Source: Hippasteria phrygiana
Taxonomy: Eukaryota > Echinodermata > Asteroidea > Valvatida > Goniasteridae
DNA length: 64,000 nt
NCBI GenBank assembly: GCA_037893225.1
Contig: JAZGUH010000112.1
Coordinates: 62,001 to 126,000 of the forward strand
Reading direction: 5' to 3'
The notes below the pieces were generated by a model. It saw only the letters and a program-made list of their open reading frames with translations. It was not told where the DNA came from and searched no databases. Within the stretch, counting starts at the first letter, position 1; every line of letters starts with the position of its first letter. Below, in pieces: positions 54,704 to 64,000 of the stretch. The position numbers and the translations under genes were made by a program.

Positions 54704-54855
54704 TCGGCGTACAAAAAACAGTGGCACCAGGCCGGATGATGCCATTTGCCGCTATTTGTGCAGTTTCAATCCATTGTTGGATTATTGTGGCCATTTCGCT
54801 TGGCTGCACAGGCCGCCCCGACGCCTCACTACGATAACCGTACTCAAGGGGTTAA
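54704..54855 (+). mobile_element. TTAA-type MITE, CCCCTTGCGTA family, 5'-truncated copy 3
   Basis: CAGTGGCACCAGGCCGGATG to CCGTACTCAAGGGG|TTAA; single copy of the internal unit, left end missing. Confidence 0.88.
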
Positions 54856-54859
54856 AATC

Positions 54860-55345
54860 GTGATTTAAGTTAGTGGGACAAAAATAAAAACAAATTTAAT
54901 TTAAAATCTATTTTTTCTTTTGTTAACCTTAGTGCAATCATGGTGCAATGCATACTGCAATTTTTACTAGAGTTCCCAAGCAACCCACAAGCCAACATGC
55001 ACAAAGTACTCTCCAGGTCTGTAGTTATTTTAACCACACCCCCACTGATGATGTGGCCTGGAGGTCCAGACAGGGTTAGGCAGGGGCAGAACACAGCACT
55101 CCCTAAAGACTGAAAGTCAAGGAGTGATGATGATGGGAACAACTGGCAGTCCGTGGTTTGGATATTCTAACTGTACAGTATAGTAGCAGAATGACATCAG
55201 TGTGGTACAGTGTGTAAATTTCATAGCATTTATTAGATAGACACTGCAATTTGCACAAGTACATGTAACCCACTGCACCAGTTTTTCCCAGTAATCTTGT
55301 CTGTGAAAATCAGCTTGGACATGTGGTGTAATTTAATGTATCACA
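54860..55345. other. Intergenic, no gene seen
   Basis: No exon, RNA gene or repeat end could be supported. Confidence 0.4.
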
Positions 55346-55353
55346 AATAGCGT

Positions 55354-55562
55354 CAGAGTTGTATTCGAATCCCTGCAAGTCCTTTCACAAGTCCTTTCAC
55401 AAGTCCTTTCGCAAGCCCAGTCAGAAGCCCTTTCATAAAGCCGGTCACAAGTAACTGGATGAACAATGACAAAGGAATGCCTTTGATAAAGCTCATTTGA
55501 ATAGCTTGTGATTGGGATTAGGACTGGAGGGCTTGTGATGGACTTGCAGGGATACAACTCTG
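55354..55562. mobile_element. 209-bp hAT-type MITE with CAGAGTTGTAT ends
   Basis: CAGAGTTGTATTC and CCCTGCAAGTCC on the left mirror GGACTTGCAGGGATACAA and CTCTG on the right. Exact 8-bp duplication AATAGCGT (55346-55353, 55563-55570). A 13-bp CAAGTCCTTTCAC tandem array fills the left half. Confidence 0.94.
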
Positions 55563-55570
55563 AATAGCGT

Positions 55571-56139
55571 TCCTAATTGAAAACATAACCATTCTGCATG
55601 CCTGTGCACATCTGTAAACTTGCAACTTGGAGGCTTGAAAATGCATTGTTTTATTTGTGTACTCTCGTTACACGCATTAACATACATACAATGTACATGT
55701 AGTTGGTGTGTTTATCAGTTAAGGCCAAAAAAAAAAAAAAATTGTGTTGCCCTTAAATGGGAAAAATCAGAAGTGAGGGTCGGTTGGTCGATTTTTTTGA
55801 AATCAATACAAGTTTTGTAACACGGAAGTCGGGAGGCAAAAAGTAAGCTCATTTAAAAGTGAGATGGCAAAATGCACGATTGTGCCATCGTAGCCGTATT
55901 TAAAGACAATGATTTTAATAAAACTTGTTAATTTTGTGCGGGAAAAGGTTAGATTTTGAAAATGTCTTCAATTAAAAAATAAATTTAAAAAACCCCAAAA
56001 AAACCAAACGTGACTGGACTTTTGTAACTTTTAGAGTCGGTCGCGGAGGGCAACACAATTTTTATTTTGTTTTGCCTAATCGTATTCAGTCTTGACTATT
56101 ATTGAAATCGGCATGTTGTGTCCTTTAAAGGTAATGCAA
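55571..56139. other. Intergenic, no gene seen
   Basis: AT-rich. GCCAAAAAAAAAAAAAATTG / GGCAACACAATTTTTATTTT at 55723 and 56048 may be worn ends of a ~340-bp inverted-repeat element (GTGTTGCCCTT versus GAGGGCAACAC). Confidence 0.45.
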
Positions 56140-56575
56140 TATTTGCAAACATCAAAACACCAAATTACTGAAGTATTATGAAATACCTTACTTGACTGTA
56201 AGTAAATAATAGTCTCAAGCATCCTGTGAAATCAAGGCAATCTGGTGTGGTGTCATTTTCAAGAAATGGGGAATTTTTGTATTAATTTCCAGCGATCGGC
56301 CGACGACCATTGGAAATAGTCCAGTTCCCCGACCTGATAATTCCCTGACGTCTATAAATTGCTTCGTTTTGTCTGAAGTACATGTAGGGTCAGGGAACCA
56401 GACTTACAGGAACAGCATTTTTACCTCGGTTTTCCTAGCATCGATGGAGGCCTACACAAAACTTTAAACGGGTCACTGTTACAGTATTTGCTATAAAATA
56501 CTAACACAAAATCCATTCATTTCAAAAAAATTACACCAAAAGCAAATGTATAGCCTACATGTACTATACATGTAC
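56140..56575 (+). repeat. Dispersed repeat R1, fullest copy
   Basis: Starts near GGTAATGCAATATTTGC and ends near CAAATGTATAGCCTACATG, flanked on both sides by CCTTTAAAGG (56124-56133 and 56575-56584), which may reflect a TTAA target. See 25271-25640 and 45890-46120. Confidence 0.75.
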
Positions 56576-57222
56576 CTTTAAAGGCCCACTCTAACGATAA
56601 ATGGAAAATAAGTTTTTACATAACAGAATATTGTGATGACGCATAGCTTGAGAAACAATACAATCTAGGAACTGCTCATTATAGTGCTACATGTATGTGA
56701 TGTCTCGTCCTACATGTACATGTATACTATACATTGTACTTGTATTTGTATGAATATTGTGCATGATGAAACTCGGCGAAACTCTAGTATTTATTTAATA
56801 TAGCTTTATTTTAACAACTCGTATTACACTGTACAAGGATCAAAAACAGCTTTTCTCTATTAGCAAAGTAACCATGGATTATGATAAGTTGCATTATAAA
56901 AGCGGGTTGTATTTTGACAACTGCTGCAGCTGGATAGTTTCATAAACAATCCTGCTCTTAGCCTGACTGACCTAGACCCCCAACTAAGAGGACTGCCAAT
57001 TCCAAACACAGTCCCACTTCACCTGTTGAAAGTTTTCTTCTTAAGGAGGTATTTCTATTTATTTTCATTCTGGCTGGACACATGTTATGAATTAAACTTG
57101 ATCCCAGGACCCTGTATAAACCTTGTCCCCCATCAACCCATTGGGTGGATAAAAGACTTTGTTGGCCAGTTAATGTAAAAAGTAAAAAAAAAACAGACTA
57201 ATTTCAAAGTGGTACTCTTATA

Positions 57223-57305
57223 AGCCGCGTTCGCATTGGCTAACTATTGTCAAAAGTTACCATGCGAGATTGTTAACATTCCACTGTGGTTATTCTTCCG
57301 TGTGT
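57223..57305 (+). mobile_element. 5' part of the AGCCGCGTTCGCATTGG element
   Basis: About 83 bases match 8105-8190 (CTAACTATTGT.AAAAGTTACC, GGTTATTCTTCCGTG). Breaks off exactly where the non-LTR fragment starts. Confidence 0.88.
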
Positions 57306-57430
57306 CTCTATGGAATTCTTTGCCTGGTGCATGTTTCCCTTCATCTTACAATCTTTCCTGCTTCAAGAGGGATATTAATTCCTACATGTGTACATGTACA
57401 TGTACATGTACATGTACTGTATACATTTAC
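57290..57430 (+). pseudogene. C-terminal scrap of a non-LTR retrotransposon ORF
   Basis: VSLWNSLPGACFPSSYNLS then CFKRDINSY, the standard L-W-N-S-L-P..F-P..Y-x-L-x-x-F-K-x-x-I end, interrupted by a (TACATG)n run. Same lineage as 35193-35400. Confidence 0.75.
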
Positions 57431-57439
57431 CTCATTTTA

Positions 57440-58821
57440 AGGATGTGCCCAACTCGTTTCCAATCAAATTTACAACTGCAATAATATGGTTTATTATTGC
57501 AGTTCGTCATTTCATCATGTCTCATCATTGGTCCTATCGGAGAAGTAAAATTATCAGTCAAAATGCAAAATTGTATACAATTGTGTGTGAAATAATTACC
57601 GAGCGGCGAGTGATACACTGATGTACGGTACATTGTACTTTGGGGGGAAAAACCTGCCCGAGAACGTGCAGGAAGGTCAACTTGCTATTCACTGTCACAA
57701 TCGCATCACGTACGCACTTATTGCCAAGGTGAAACCGCTAATCGTAATGATTAATTGACCGTCCTTCTTATTTTAAATCTTGTGCCTAGGGAGGACTCAT
57801 AAATTATAGGGACAAAATGTGCCCAAACTTTATTTAATAAATTTGTGGATGAAGTAATTTAATGATCTGTCTAGTCACTCCAGTAGTTTGTGTGTCTTTT
57901 GCCTCGTGAAAAAACAGTTTTCAACACCCACTTCAACCTAGAATAACAGACCTATATTTGTTTTCAGTTTGCAGTTGAAGGTGGCAGTTTGTTAGTTTTG
58001 TAAATAAATTTCTCTATCGGCGGAGGGTAAAGAAATATAATGAAGGATCCATAAATATACAGGTTTATTACATACATGTACATGTACTGACAGTCTAAAG
58101 GCAAAAAGTTACATGTGTTGGATTTTATGATTTTTCTGGTCAGACAACAGGACGCCATGTGTTTTGTTTGGGATGTCTATAAAAAGCCAGGCATCTGTTT
58201 GTGTGCCACCGTTGCAACCCTCACAATTACCCTGAATATGTTTTTTATTTCTGCAGTAAGATCTTACATGTACATGTACTTAAGTGAGATGGTCATTTGG
58301 GTTAGCGTTACGTCTGAACCAGGCTTATTACTTCAGCTTCAAGCATGCTGAACTGAGACTTCTCTCTTGTAGGGAATCTGAGTGATGACTGGTAACAAGT
58401 CATCAAAGTATTACCAAAGTATTATGTCGGGGCCAGCTTTATGAAGCTGCCATACACAGAATTTGCCTGAGCACTGAATAGTTTTGCTTACCGAGAAGAG
58501 GTTACCGGCCAAAATTGCATGTGATGTATACAGTTCGTGACTGGTTCTCGGCTCATATTTGCTATTAGCAAGAAGATTTTCCAAGCGGTATTTTGTGCTG
58601 AGGAGCTCCATCAAGCGGGTGCTGTACTTCATGAGACTACAAAAGTGTCGTCAAAGTGAAGATGTCAACAATTTGCATTTCTTTGTGTGGTGCACTGTTG
58701 CCTAAACCATGCCTAAATGAATGCAAAGTAATAGTATAGCTTTCACAGTCACATGATTGCATGAACTACCCCGAATGAACAACTAGAGTTTCTTAATTTT
58801 GTTTCCTTTGTTTCCCCACAG
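57440..58821. other. Upstream flank or first intron of the LZTS-family gene
   Basis: Since the first coding exon begins at a splice acceptor (58821), this is intron of that gene if the non-coding first exon lies further left. No promoter or first exon could be recognised. Confidence 0.4.
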
Positions 58822-61800
58822 ATGTCAACTGCTTGATTCTGACACACCCGACCCTTGACCTCCCCCGTCAAACCGCGCCCGCCGTATCATGGAAACATGC
58901 GCCCTCAACGGCAGGCACAACTCTCAATTTGCGAAGAACACCGCCCCGACAAGCGTGCACTACAAGTCGGCATCCGATGGGGACTCACCCGATTCCTCCA
59001 TGCCCATGGGCAACCTAGCCAGCCCGCTCGTTGACAGCGGATATCGGGAGGGCAGTGTGACATACCACCACAGTGGCGAGTTGGCCAATAGTTACGGGTC
59101 GTTGACCGACGAGGGTCCAGTGATCACTGGGCCCCCTGTGATTACCCCAGTTAGCGGCCAACTTGAGAAGGTAGGTGGTCATGGTCATAGGCTTACCAGA
59201 CAAAACTTTGTGGCATTATAAGAGAGTACTGACCCTAACCCAACCCCCTAGTCATTTTCAAATTTCCTGTGTCATCCAGAATTCAATGTTGTGCAGTAAC
59301 CCAAAATCACATTCTTTGTACTTGAAGAGTCAATGGTCATTAATCCCTACATGTGTATGTAAACTTAATAAGTGGCCGTTTGCTCCTGCCCTTAGTCATG
59401 CAAAATCCTTCAAAACTTGTTGGATTTTGAATCACCGGGGAAGGCAGGGGTTAATCAGATTTGTGATATTGCCCAATAATTTTCAATAATTATAATATCC
59501 TGTTAACCCTGCGAGCTGTGCGAGCACAAAAATCACGCGCTTCTTCCATGGGGTGATTTTGGAAGGCACCTTTGTTTACGCGTTAATAACAATGTTTTGT
59601 GCACACAATCTTTTCTCTAATGGTCTAAATAGATGAATAGGGGTCCTCTGGACATACACACAAAAGATTTAAATATGAATGGAATAGACCGACGGCTATA
59701 TATGGAAATTAAAAAAAGAAAAAATGTGCCTTCCGAAATCACCACGTGGCTTCTCGCACAGTTTTTGCACAACTGAATGGGCTTTTGGCTGGGGCCCAGG
59801 TTTCTCATGACTGGAGTGACCCCAAGTGAACTCCTTCTTGAAAAGCGACTATACCACTTCAAAATACAATGTATCATTGAGGATTACAAAACATATGAAT
59901 GGAATAGACCGACGGCTTCATATGGAAATTAGAAAAAGAAACAAATGTGCCTTCCGAAATCTCCACGCGGCAGCTCGCAGGGTTAAAAGGATGCTGTAAT
60001 ACATAGGTGTAAAGTAAAAACAAAACATGTTTAAGAAAGAAATTAAATTTTGGCCACCGAGGAAAGCATTTTTCTTTCTATACAACTACATGTACAGCAT
60101 TACAGTGAACTCCTTTTAGAATTGGTATATTTCAGGGCGATCGGTCAGCAGGTTGCAGCAGTTTAATTCATATTTAGAAAACAGGATTTCCCTCAATTCT
60201 GCTTAAAATGCATTGACCTTGAACTTCCACTTAGACATGGTATCGGTGCAAATTGTCGAACCTTTTTAAGACTACAGCTTTAATGTATTATGTGTGTCAA
60301 GGTGTAGCAACCTTTGTTTTCTCAGAGGCAAACAAAATTATGCTAACGTTTTCTTGAAAATTGACCTCTTCTTTTGAAATGTCATTTTGCCAACAGTTTG
60401 GGTAACCTTCAATATACATCTATAGGGCTACGTGTATATTATTACATGTATGTTGAGCAATCAACACTTTTAGTTCGTCTTCAGGGAACCATTCCAAGAT
60501 GGCCGAAACGTTCCCGAATCCCAACTTGATCCCCTTTTGCTCTCCCGTATTTTTGTCACCAGTACAAGCAGCAGCGCATGATCCGGCCAGTCCCCCTGAA
60601 GGCCACGTCCCCATCCCGCTCTCTAGACTCACCTAGTAGCACCTCGTCTAGGCACAGCCTCCCCAGCTCACCGGCAAGCATGCCAGACCACATCAGCGAC
60701 CGCCCCCACCAGAGGCAGAAGCAACAGCAGCAGCAGCATCAGCCGCCGGATGTTGTGCTGACCAACCAACACCGTAGCTTTGCCGGGAATCACTTTGGCG
60801 GGCCGCCGACGAAATGCCTGTCCCTGCAAGACATCACACCGAAGCAGAGGAACTACAGTGACAGTGGGCATCACGGCCCGTCGTATGGTGACTCAAAGGT
60901 AGACGAAAGAGAATTTGAGAATGGCCTATGATTTAGTCTTGCTCCTTGATTTTGTCAGATTGGGCACTTCCATGGCAAATGTGTGTTACTGCTACAATTC
61001 TATCTTGTTCTTCGGCTTTTTTTCCTTCAGTTTTTCAGTCCAGTCAGTTTTGGTGGTGAAGAAAAAACCTTCCAGAGGGCTCAGTACTACTGGATATGTG
61101 TATATGTACAATGTACAGTCCTGTGTCAAACAGATTGAGTACTTACCTCGCTTGGTAAATAAATATAAATTTACAAATCAAATAGATCCATTCCAGTAAC
61201 CTATGCCAAACTCAGGCTGAATGACCATGTACCCACAATCCTCCAAAAACCTTTTTTCTTCAAATGCCATTCACCCTCATTCCTCCAAAATCCTCCTTTA
61301 TTTGGAAACACCATTCAGGCTCAATCCCTCACTTGAAAAACCATTCATCCTCAATCCTCCAATACCCTCCTCACTTGAAACACCATTCATTCTCAATCCT
61401 CAAATCCTCCTCACTTGAAACACCATTCAGCTTCAATCCTCCAAAATCCTCCTTTTTCTGAAACACCATTCAGCCTCAATCCTCAAAAATCCTCCAAAAC
61501 TGCACAGAGGATTTTGGAGGATTGAGGAGTGTTTAACCCTAACCCTGCCAGACGCAGCACAGTGCATATGTGGTGACAGCTTGACCTTGCTGCACTCTGC
61601 ACACAAGTCAATGTGACAAAGTATGCAATTTGATGCGTCTGGCAGGGTTTCTAGCCAAAATACCCTGGAGGGTTAGGGTTAATGATTTCCTGTTGTCTCT
61701 CATTGACATTGAACTTGACAGTCATGGGGAAAGCAGCCAGCCCAGCCAAGGCGCATCCAACCTGCTCATTCCCTCAACTACCTCAACCGCACCGTCCAGA

Positions 61801-63881
61801 ACCTCCAGAACCACAAGCTCCTGCCTGACTACAAGCGCAGGAACATCAGCCAGTCCACGAGCCAGGTGGACAACCGTCGCCGAGGCGGCGGTAGCAATGG
61901 CAACCACAACATCGGCCCTAAGAAGCCCGTCCGCGTCGGTCACACCAACCCCTCCTATGGCCACGTGATGGATTACAATAGCAACCGACTGGATGGGAAG
62001 TCATCCGCGTCGTCATCTTCGCAGGTGTCCTCCGTCATCGAGGAGGCAGAGATGGATGAAATTGCTGTACTCAGACAGAAATTCTTGGTAAGCAGATGTA
62101 CATGTAGTGTTGAAGTCCTTTTTGTTTTTTCTAGCCTGATGAACTACTAGTCAAAACTTGCTGCGGGCTAGTGGAGCCCATGTATAATTAAAGTTGCCTC
62201 GTGGGTAATGAAAAGTGCATGAAACTGAATCTTCAAGTCATTGCATTCTCTAGGATCGGGATTGCAATAGATCATATGTGACCTGGCGGCACAAAATGAG
62301 CAGAAAGTCGCACTATGGTTTGTTTTTTTAGTAACAAGCAGAAACAATTGTTTACTGATAAGTCAATTTTGGGATTTTAACAACTGTATATTGGAAAAAA
62401 CTTCTATCATATTCCAATGTTTATAAACTGAATCTATTCTCAAAATACTTTTTATGGGGGGATTTCTTTTTTTGAACTTGTGTTGAAGTGTGCACAGATC
62501 ACAAACTTTGAGCTTGATTTTCAAAAAAAGAAGTGTCAAGACTCTGACAACTCCAAAAGGTTGTATCAGGGGCTACATGTAGGTATGAGATACAACAGCA
62601 CAAAATATATCAGATTTAACCTCTACTTTTAGGAAATACCATAATCTTATTTTTCAAATTTGGCTACTTTCCACCCATTTCGTGGGAACAGGTCACATAT
62701 GAGCACCGTGCTGGCTTTATCAAAGTTCACTGGAGTCTAGAGATTCAATGGCAAACAGTTCTAGGCCCCAATGTCATGGAACTGCTTCAAATCAAAAATA
62801 CTGCATGGCATATTTACGTGCTTGGCAAATTTACGTGCCAAGCCAAAGTAAACTGAGATTATGTCACAATCAATCAAGATTGCATGGCCTTCTTGATTTG
62901 TTTTTAGAGGTGTGCATTAACGGGTAGTAAAAGAACCGGGTACCCGATTGAAAAAAATACGGGCACCCGGGTACCCGCTAAAGAAACCCAACCCAAAACT
63001 TCTAATCCCGGAAGTTGTAATATTGTCTTTCTCTGAGATTCAAAAAGTCTGATTTCAGACAAAAGTCTGAAAAATCTCATGCCTGTCCATTATGATCACT
63101 TCTCTGCCTTTGCATATGCCGGCACGTGCATGCACCGACATATCACAAAAGACGGTTGTCCGGAAGCTTTATACAGTTGTTTTTATTGTGGAATGAGGTA
63201 CGCTATTTTGTCTGGTCGTGGCTAATATCTATGCCCAGACTACAAGAACCACGGTAAATTCCCTTCATTGTCAACTTTCGTAAAATCTGTGCTGGTTTCC
63301 CATGTAGTCGGTTTTTAATTTTGAAAATTCTCTACAAATAACATTCAAAACCTTTCCTTTTTCATTGTCTGGGAAGATACTATGCGCTATTGTAAAGTTG
63401 TACAGGTACTCGATGCCATTATCTGGAACAGGTTCCTGACATGAACGGTCGGGTACTCGGGTACTCGGGTACCCGGTTCCGATGCACACCCCTATTTGTT
63501 TTTTTGCTGTATGTGTTGAGCAAAATTGTGTGCAATAACGGCTCTATCAGTTAGCCAAAGCCTGTTGGGTGTGAGGTTGTCATTTCAATGAATTGTTACT
63601 AAGAATAATATTATGGCCCAAGTGCTCAGTGTTCAGTTGTGCCTAACTGTAGGTTTGTCTGAATGTCTCGATATGAAAAAGTCCTCGTCTTGCATCTAAA
63701 ACAGGAGAAAGAGGCACAGCTGTCCACGCTGCGAGACACGATGGACAACAACGAGGCGGCCATTTTGAAAGTCCACGAGGACAAGCACCATGAGTGGGAC
63801 GAGGAGACATCGTGGCTGAGGAAGGAACTTCAGGACCAAGAGGATACATCCAGGAAGATCCGTCACTCCCTGCAGACGCAG
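58822..63881 (+). CDS. lzts: LZTS/Fez1-family protein (leucine-zipper tumour suppressor like), N-terminal part
   Basis: Coding exons 58889-59170, 60563-60898, 61722-62087 and 63705-63881 join in phase 0 to 387 residues and continue beyond the window. The start ATG at 58889 has A at -3 and G at +4 and an in-frame TGA at 58856-58858, so the N-terminus is complete. The N-terminal half is disordered, rich in Ser, Pro and His, with a Gln-5 run at about 148-152. SGQLEK (89-94) followed by MIRPVPLK (100-107) parallels the SGKLEK..IRP segment of vertebrate LZTS2. A coiled coil starts near 313; its LRDTMDNNEA followed by W and LR matches the LRDSLDENEA region of LZTS proteins. Family members act as cytoskeletal or postsynaptic scaffolds, and LZTS2 binds beta-catenin. 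The conserved C-terminal part lies outside the window. N4BP3 is a less likely alternative. There is no N-terminal MGS myristoylation-type start. Confidence 0.82.
58889..59170 (+). CDS. lzts: LZTS-like coding exon 1 (start codon exon)
   Basis: The exon begins at 58822 after TTTGTTTCCCCACAG, has 67 bases of 5'UTR, then 94 codons from METCALNGRHN to SGQLEK before GTAGGT. At least one non-coding exon must precede it. The ATG context is good, and the in-frame stop upstream rules out an N-terminal extension in this exon. Confidence 0.85.
59229..59454 (+). mobile_element. TTAA-type MITE in LZTS intron, diverged CAAAATCC family
   Basis: Left GACCCTAACCCAACCCCC, right GGCAGGGG|TTAA. TTGTGCAGTAA, CACATTCTTTG and CAAAATCCTTCAAAAC echo the 34616/46277 family. 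Confidence 0.7.
59503..59986. mobile_element. TTAA-type element with CCCTGCGAGCTG ends in LZTS intron
   Basis: TTAA|CCCTGCGAGCTGTGCG left, CGCGGCAGCTCGCAGGG|TTAA right, both TTAA intact. The right end is partly duplicated inside: GAATGGAATAGACCGACGGC to GTGCCTTCCGAAATC occurs at about 59678 and 59895. Confidence 0.92.
60563..60898 (+). CDS. lzts: LZTS-like coding exon 2
   Basis: Acceptor TTTTTGTCACCAG, donor AAG|GTAGAC. 112 codons: YKQQRMIRPVPLKATSPSRS at the start, Ser-rich stretch, poly-Gln, and SDSGHHGPSYGDSK at the end. High GC compared with the flanking introns supports coding use. Confidence 0.87.
61226..61533 (+). mobile_element. GGAGGATTTTGG-type TTAA element in LZTS intron
   Basis: Tandem units of ~35-45 bp (CACCATTCA.CCTCAATCCTCC) ending in GAGGATTTTGGAGGATTGAG, as in 50878-51217. 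Its right end runs straight into the TTAA of the next MITE at 61533. Confidence 0.8.
61533..61682 (+). mobile_element. TTAA-type MITE, GCCAGACGCAGC family, copy 3 (both TTAA intact)
   Basis: TTAA|CCCTAACCCTGCCAGACG left, GCGTCTGGCAGGG then CTGGAGGGTTAGGG|TTAA right. 150 bp, the best-preserved copy, 39 bases upstream of LZTS coding exon 3. Confidence 0.95.
61722..62087 (+). CDS. lzts: LZTS-like coding exon 3
   Basis: The acceptor TGAACTTGACAG lies only 39 bases after a TTAA-type MITE. 122 codons: SWGKQPAQPRR.., LNYLNRTVQNLQ, Arg/Gly-rich part, Ser run, then the first coiled-coil heptads (EMDEIAVLRQKFL) before GTAAGC. A longer-looking alternative frame (TTSTAPSRTSRTTSS) is out of phase with exons 2 and 4 and is rejected. 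Confidence 0.85.
62273..62702. mobile_element. 430-bp element with TCATATGTGACCTG ends in LZTS intron
   Basis: TCATATGTGACCTG left, CAGGTCACATATGA right, an exact 14-bp inverted repeat. Partial relative at 16690-16890. No clear target duplication, no coding. Confidence 0.88.
62905..63494. mobile_element. 590-bp hAT-type element with TAGAGGTGTGCAT ends in LZTS intron
   Basis: TAGAGGTGTGCATTAACGGG left, CCGATGCACACCCCTA right, with exact 8-bp duplications TTTGTTTT (62897-62904, 63495-63502). GGGTACCCGG-type motifs (GGGTACTCGGGTACCCGG) near both ends. Family mate 14024-14420. Confidence 0.93.
63705..63881 (+). CDS. lzts: LZTS-like coding exon 4 (coiled coil)
   Basis: 59 codons from EKEAQLSTLRDTMDNNEA to RKIRHSLQTQ, flanked by TGCATCTAAAACAG and GTAACT. 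Charged heptad pattern with Trp at the positions conserved in LZTS proteins (HEWDEE). The donor is 19 bases from a TTAA-type element that starts at 63901. Confidence 0.88.
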
Positions 63882-63900
63882 GTAACTGAGGATGTCTTTA

Positions 63901-64000
63901 TTAACCCTAACCCCTTGGGTAACTTTACTAGAAAGTATCCTGAATCCGCCAAAATCAACCAAAAAATTGGTTTTGGTGACTGCTCAATATGGAGGTATCC
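63901..64000 (-). mobile_element. Start of a TTAA-type GGATTTTGATGG element, cut by window edge
   Basis: TTAACCCTAACCCCTTGGGT then ACTTTACTAGAAAGT and TCCTGAATCCGCCAAAATC, almost identical to the inverse of the right end of 42377-43377. Confidence 0.88.

Noticed and set aside
61630..61968. Ser/Thr-rich 112-codon frame over LZTS exon 3
   Set aside because: It is out of phase with exons 2 and 4; the other frame has no stop across the exon and gives LNYLNRTVQNLQ and the coiled-coil start.

Overview
This is animal nuclear DNA. Genes are sparse and split by long GT-AG introns, most of the window is AT-rich non-coding sequence, and it is crowded with short inverted-repeat transposons, tRNA-derived SINEs, broken non-LTR and mariner copies, (TACATG)n microsatellites and long poly-G runs. 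Together these fit a marine invertebrate (echinoderm, hemichordate, amphioxus or mollusc type), but nothing seen here fixes the phylum. I see no bacterial operon, CRISPR array or intact transposase gene.

Two protein genes are supported, both on the + strand and both cut by a window edge. At 137-1872 are the last three coding exons of a gene I cannot name, ending at TAG 1870-1872. At 58822-63881 are the first four coding exons of a leucine-zipper tumour-suppressor (LZTS/Fez1 family) gene: a start codon at 58889 with an in-frame stop just upstream, a Ser/Pro/Gln-rich N-terminal half, then the start of the coiled coil. All its visible introns are phase 0 and it runs off the right edge. The ~57 kb between the two genes contains no exon I can defend; non-coding 5' exon(s) of the LZTS gene must lie somewhere upstream of 58822.

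The rest is a dense repeat landscape. The clearest groups are: (1) many TTAA-flanked elements ending in CCCTAACCC, CCCCTTG or CCCTGCGAGC, which look like piggyBac-type MITEs; (2) hAT-type MITEs, five of them with exact 8-bp target duplications; (3) long foldback elements, including a ~1.37-kb palindrome at 27674-29045 carrying a nested Mutator-like MITE with a 9-bp target duplication, and another at 38872-40000 with a hAT MITE in its loop; (4) pogo and mariner remnants; (5) C-terminal scraps of non-LTR retrotransposons; (6) two or three tRNA-related SINE families, one with the tRNA-like box in the middle of the unit; (7) simple and tandem repeats, including a 21-bp minisatellite at 54144-54437 open in several frames on both strands. 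Transposons are commonly nested, and some sit within 20-40 bases of LZTS splice sites.

There is no pathway or operon logic between the genes. The biological interest lies in the LZTS homologue and in the cohort of TTAA elements with telomere-like ends and internal GGAGGATTTTGG or GGATTTTGATGG arrays.
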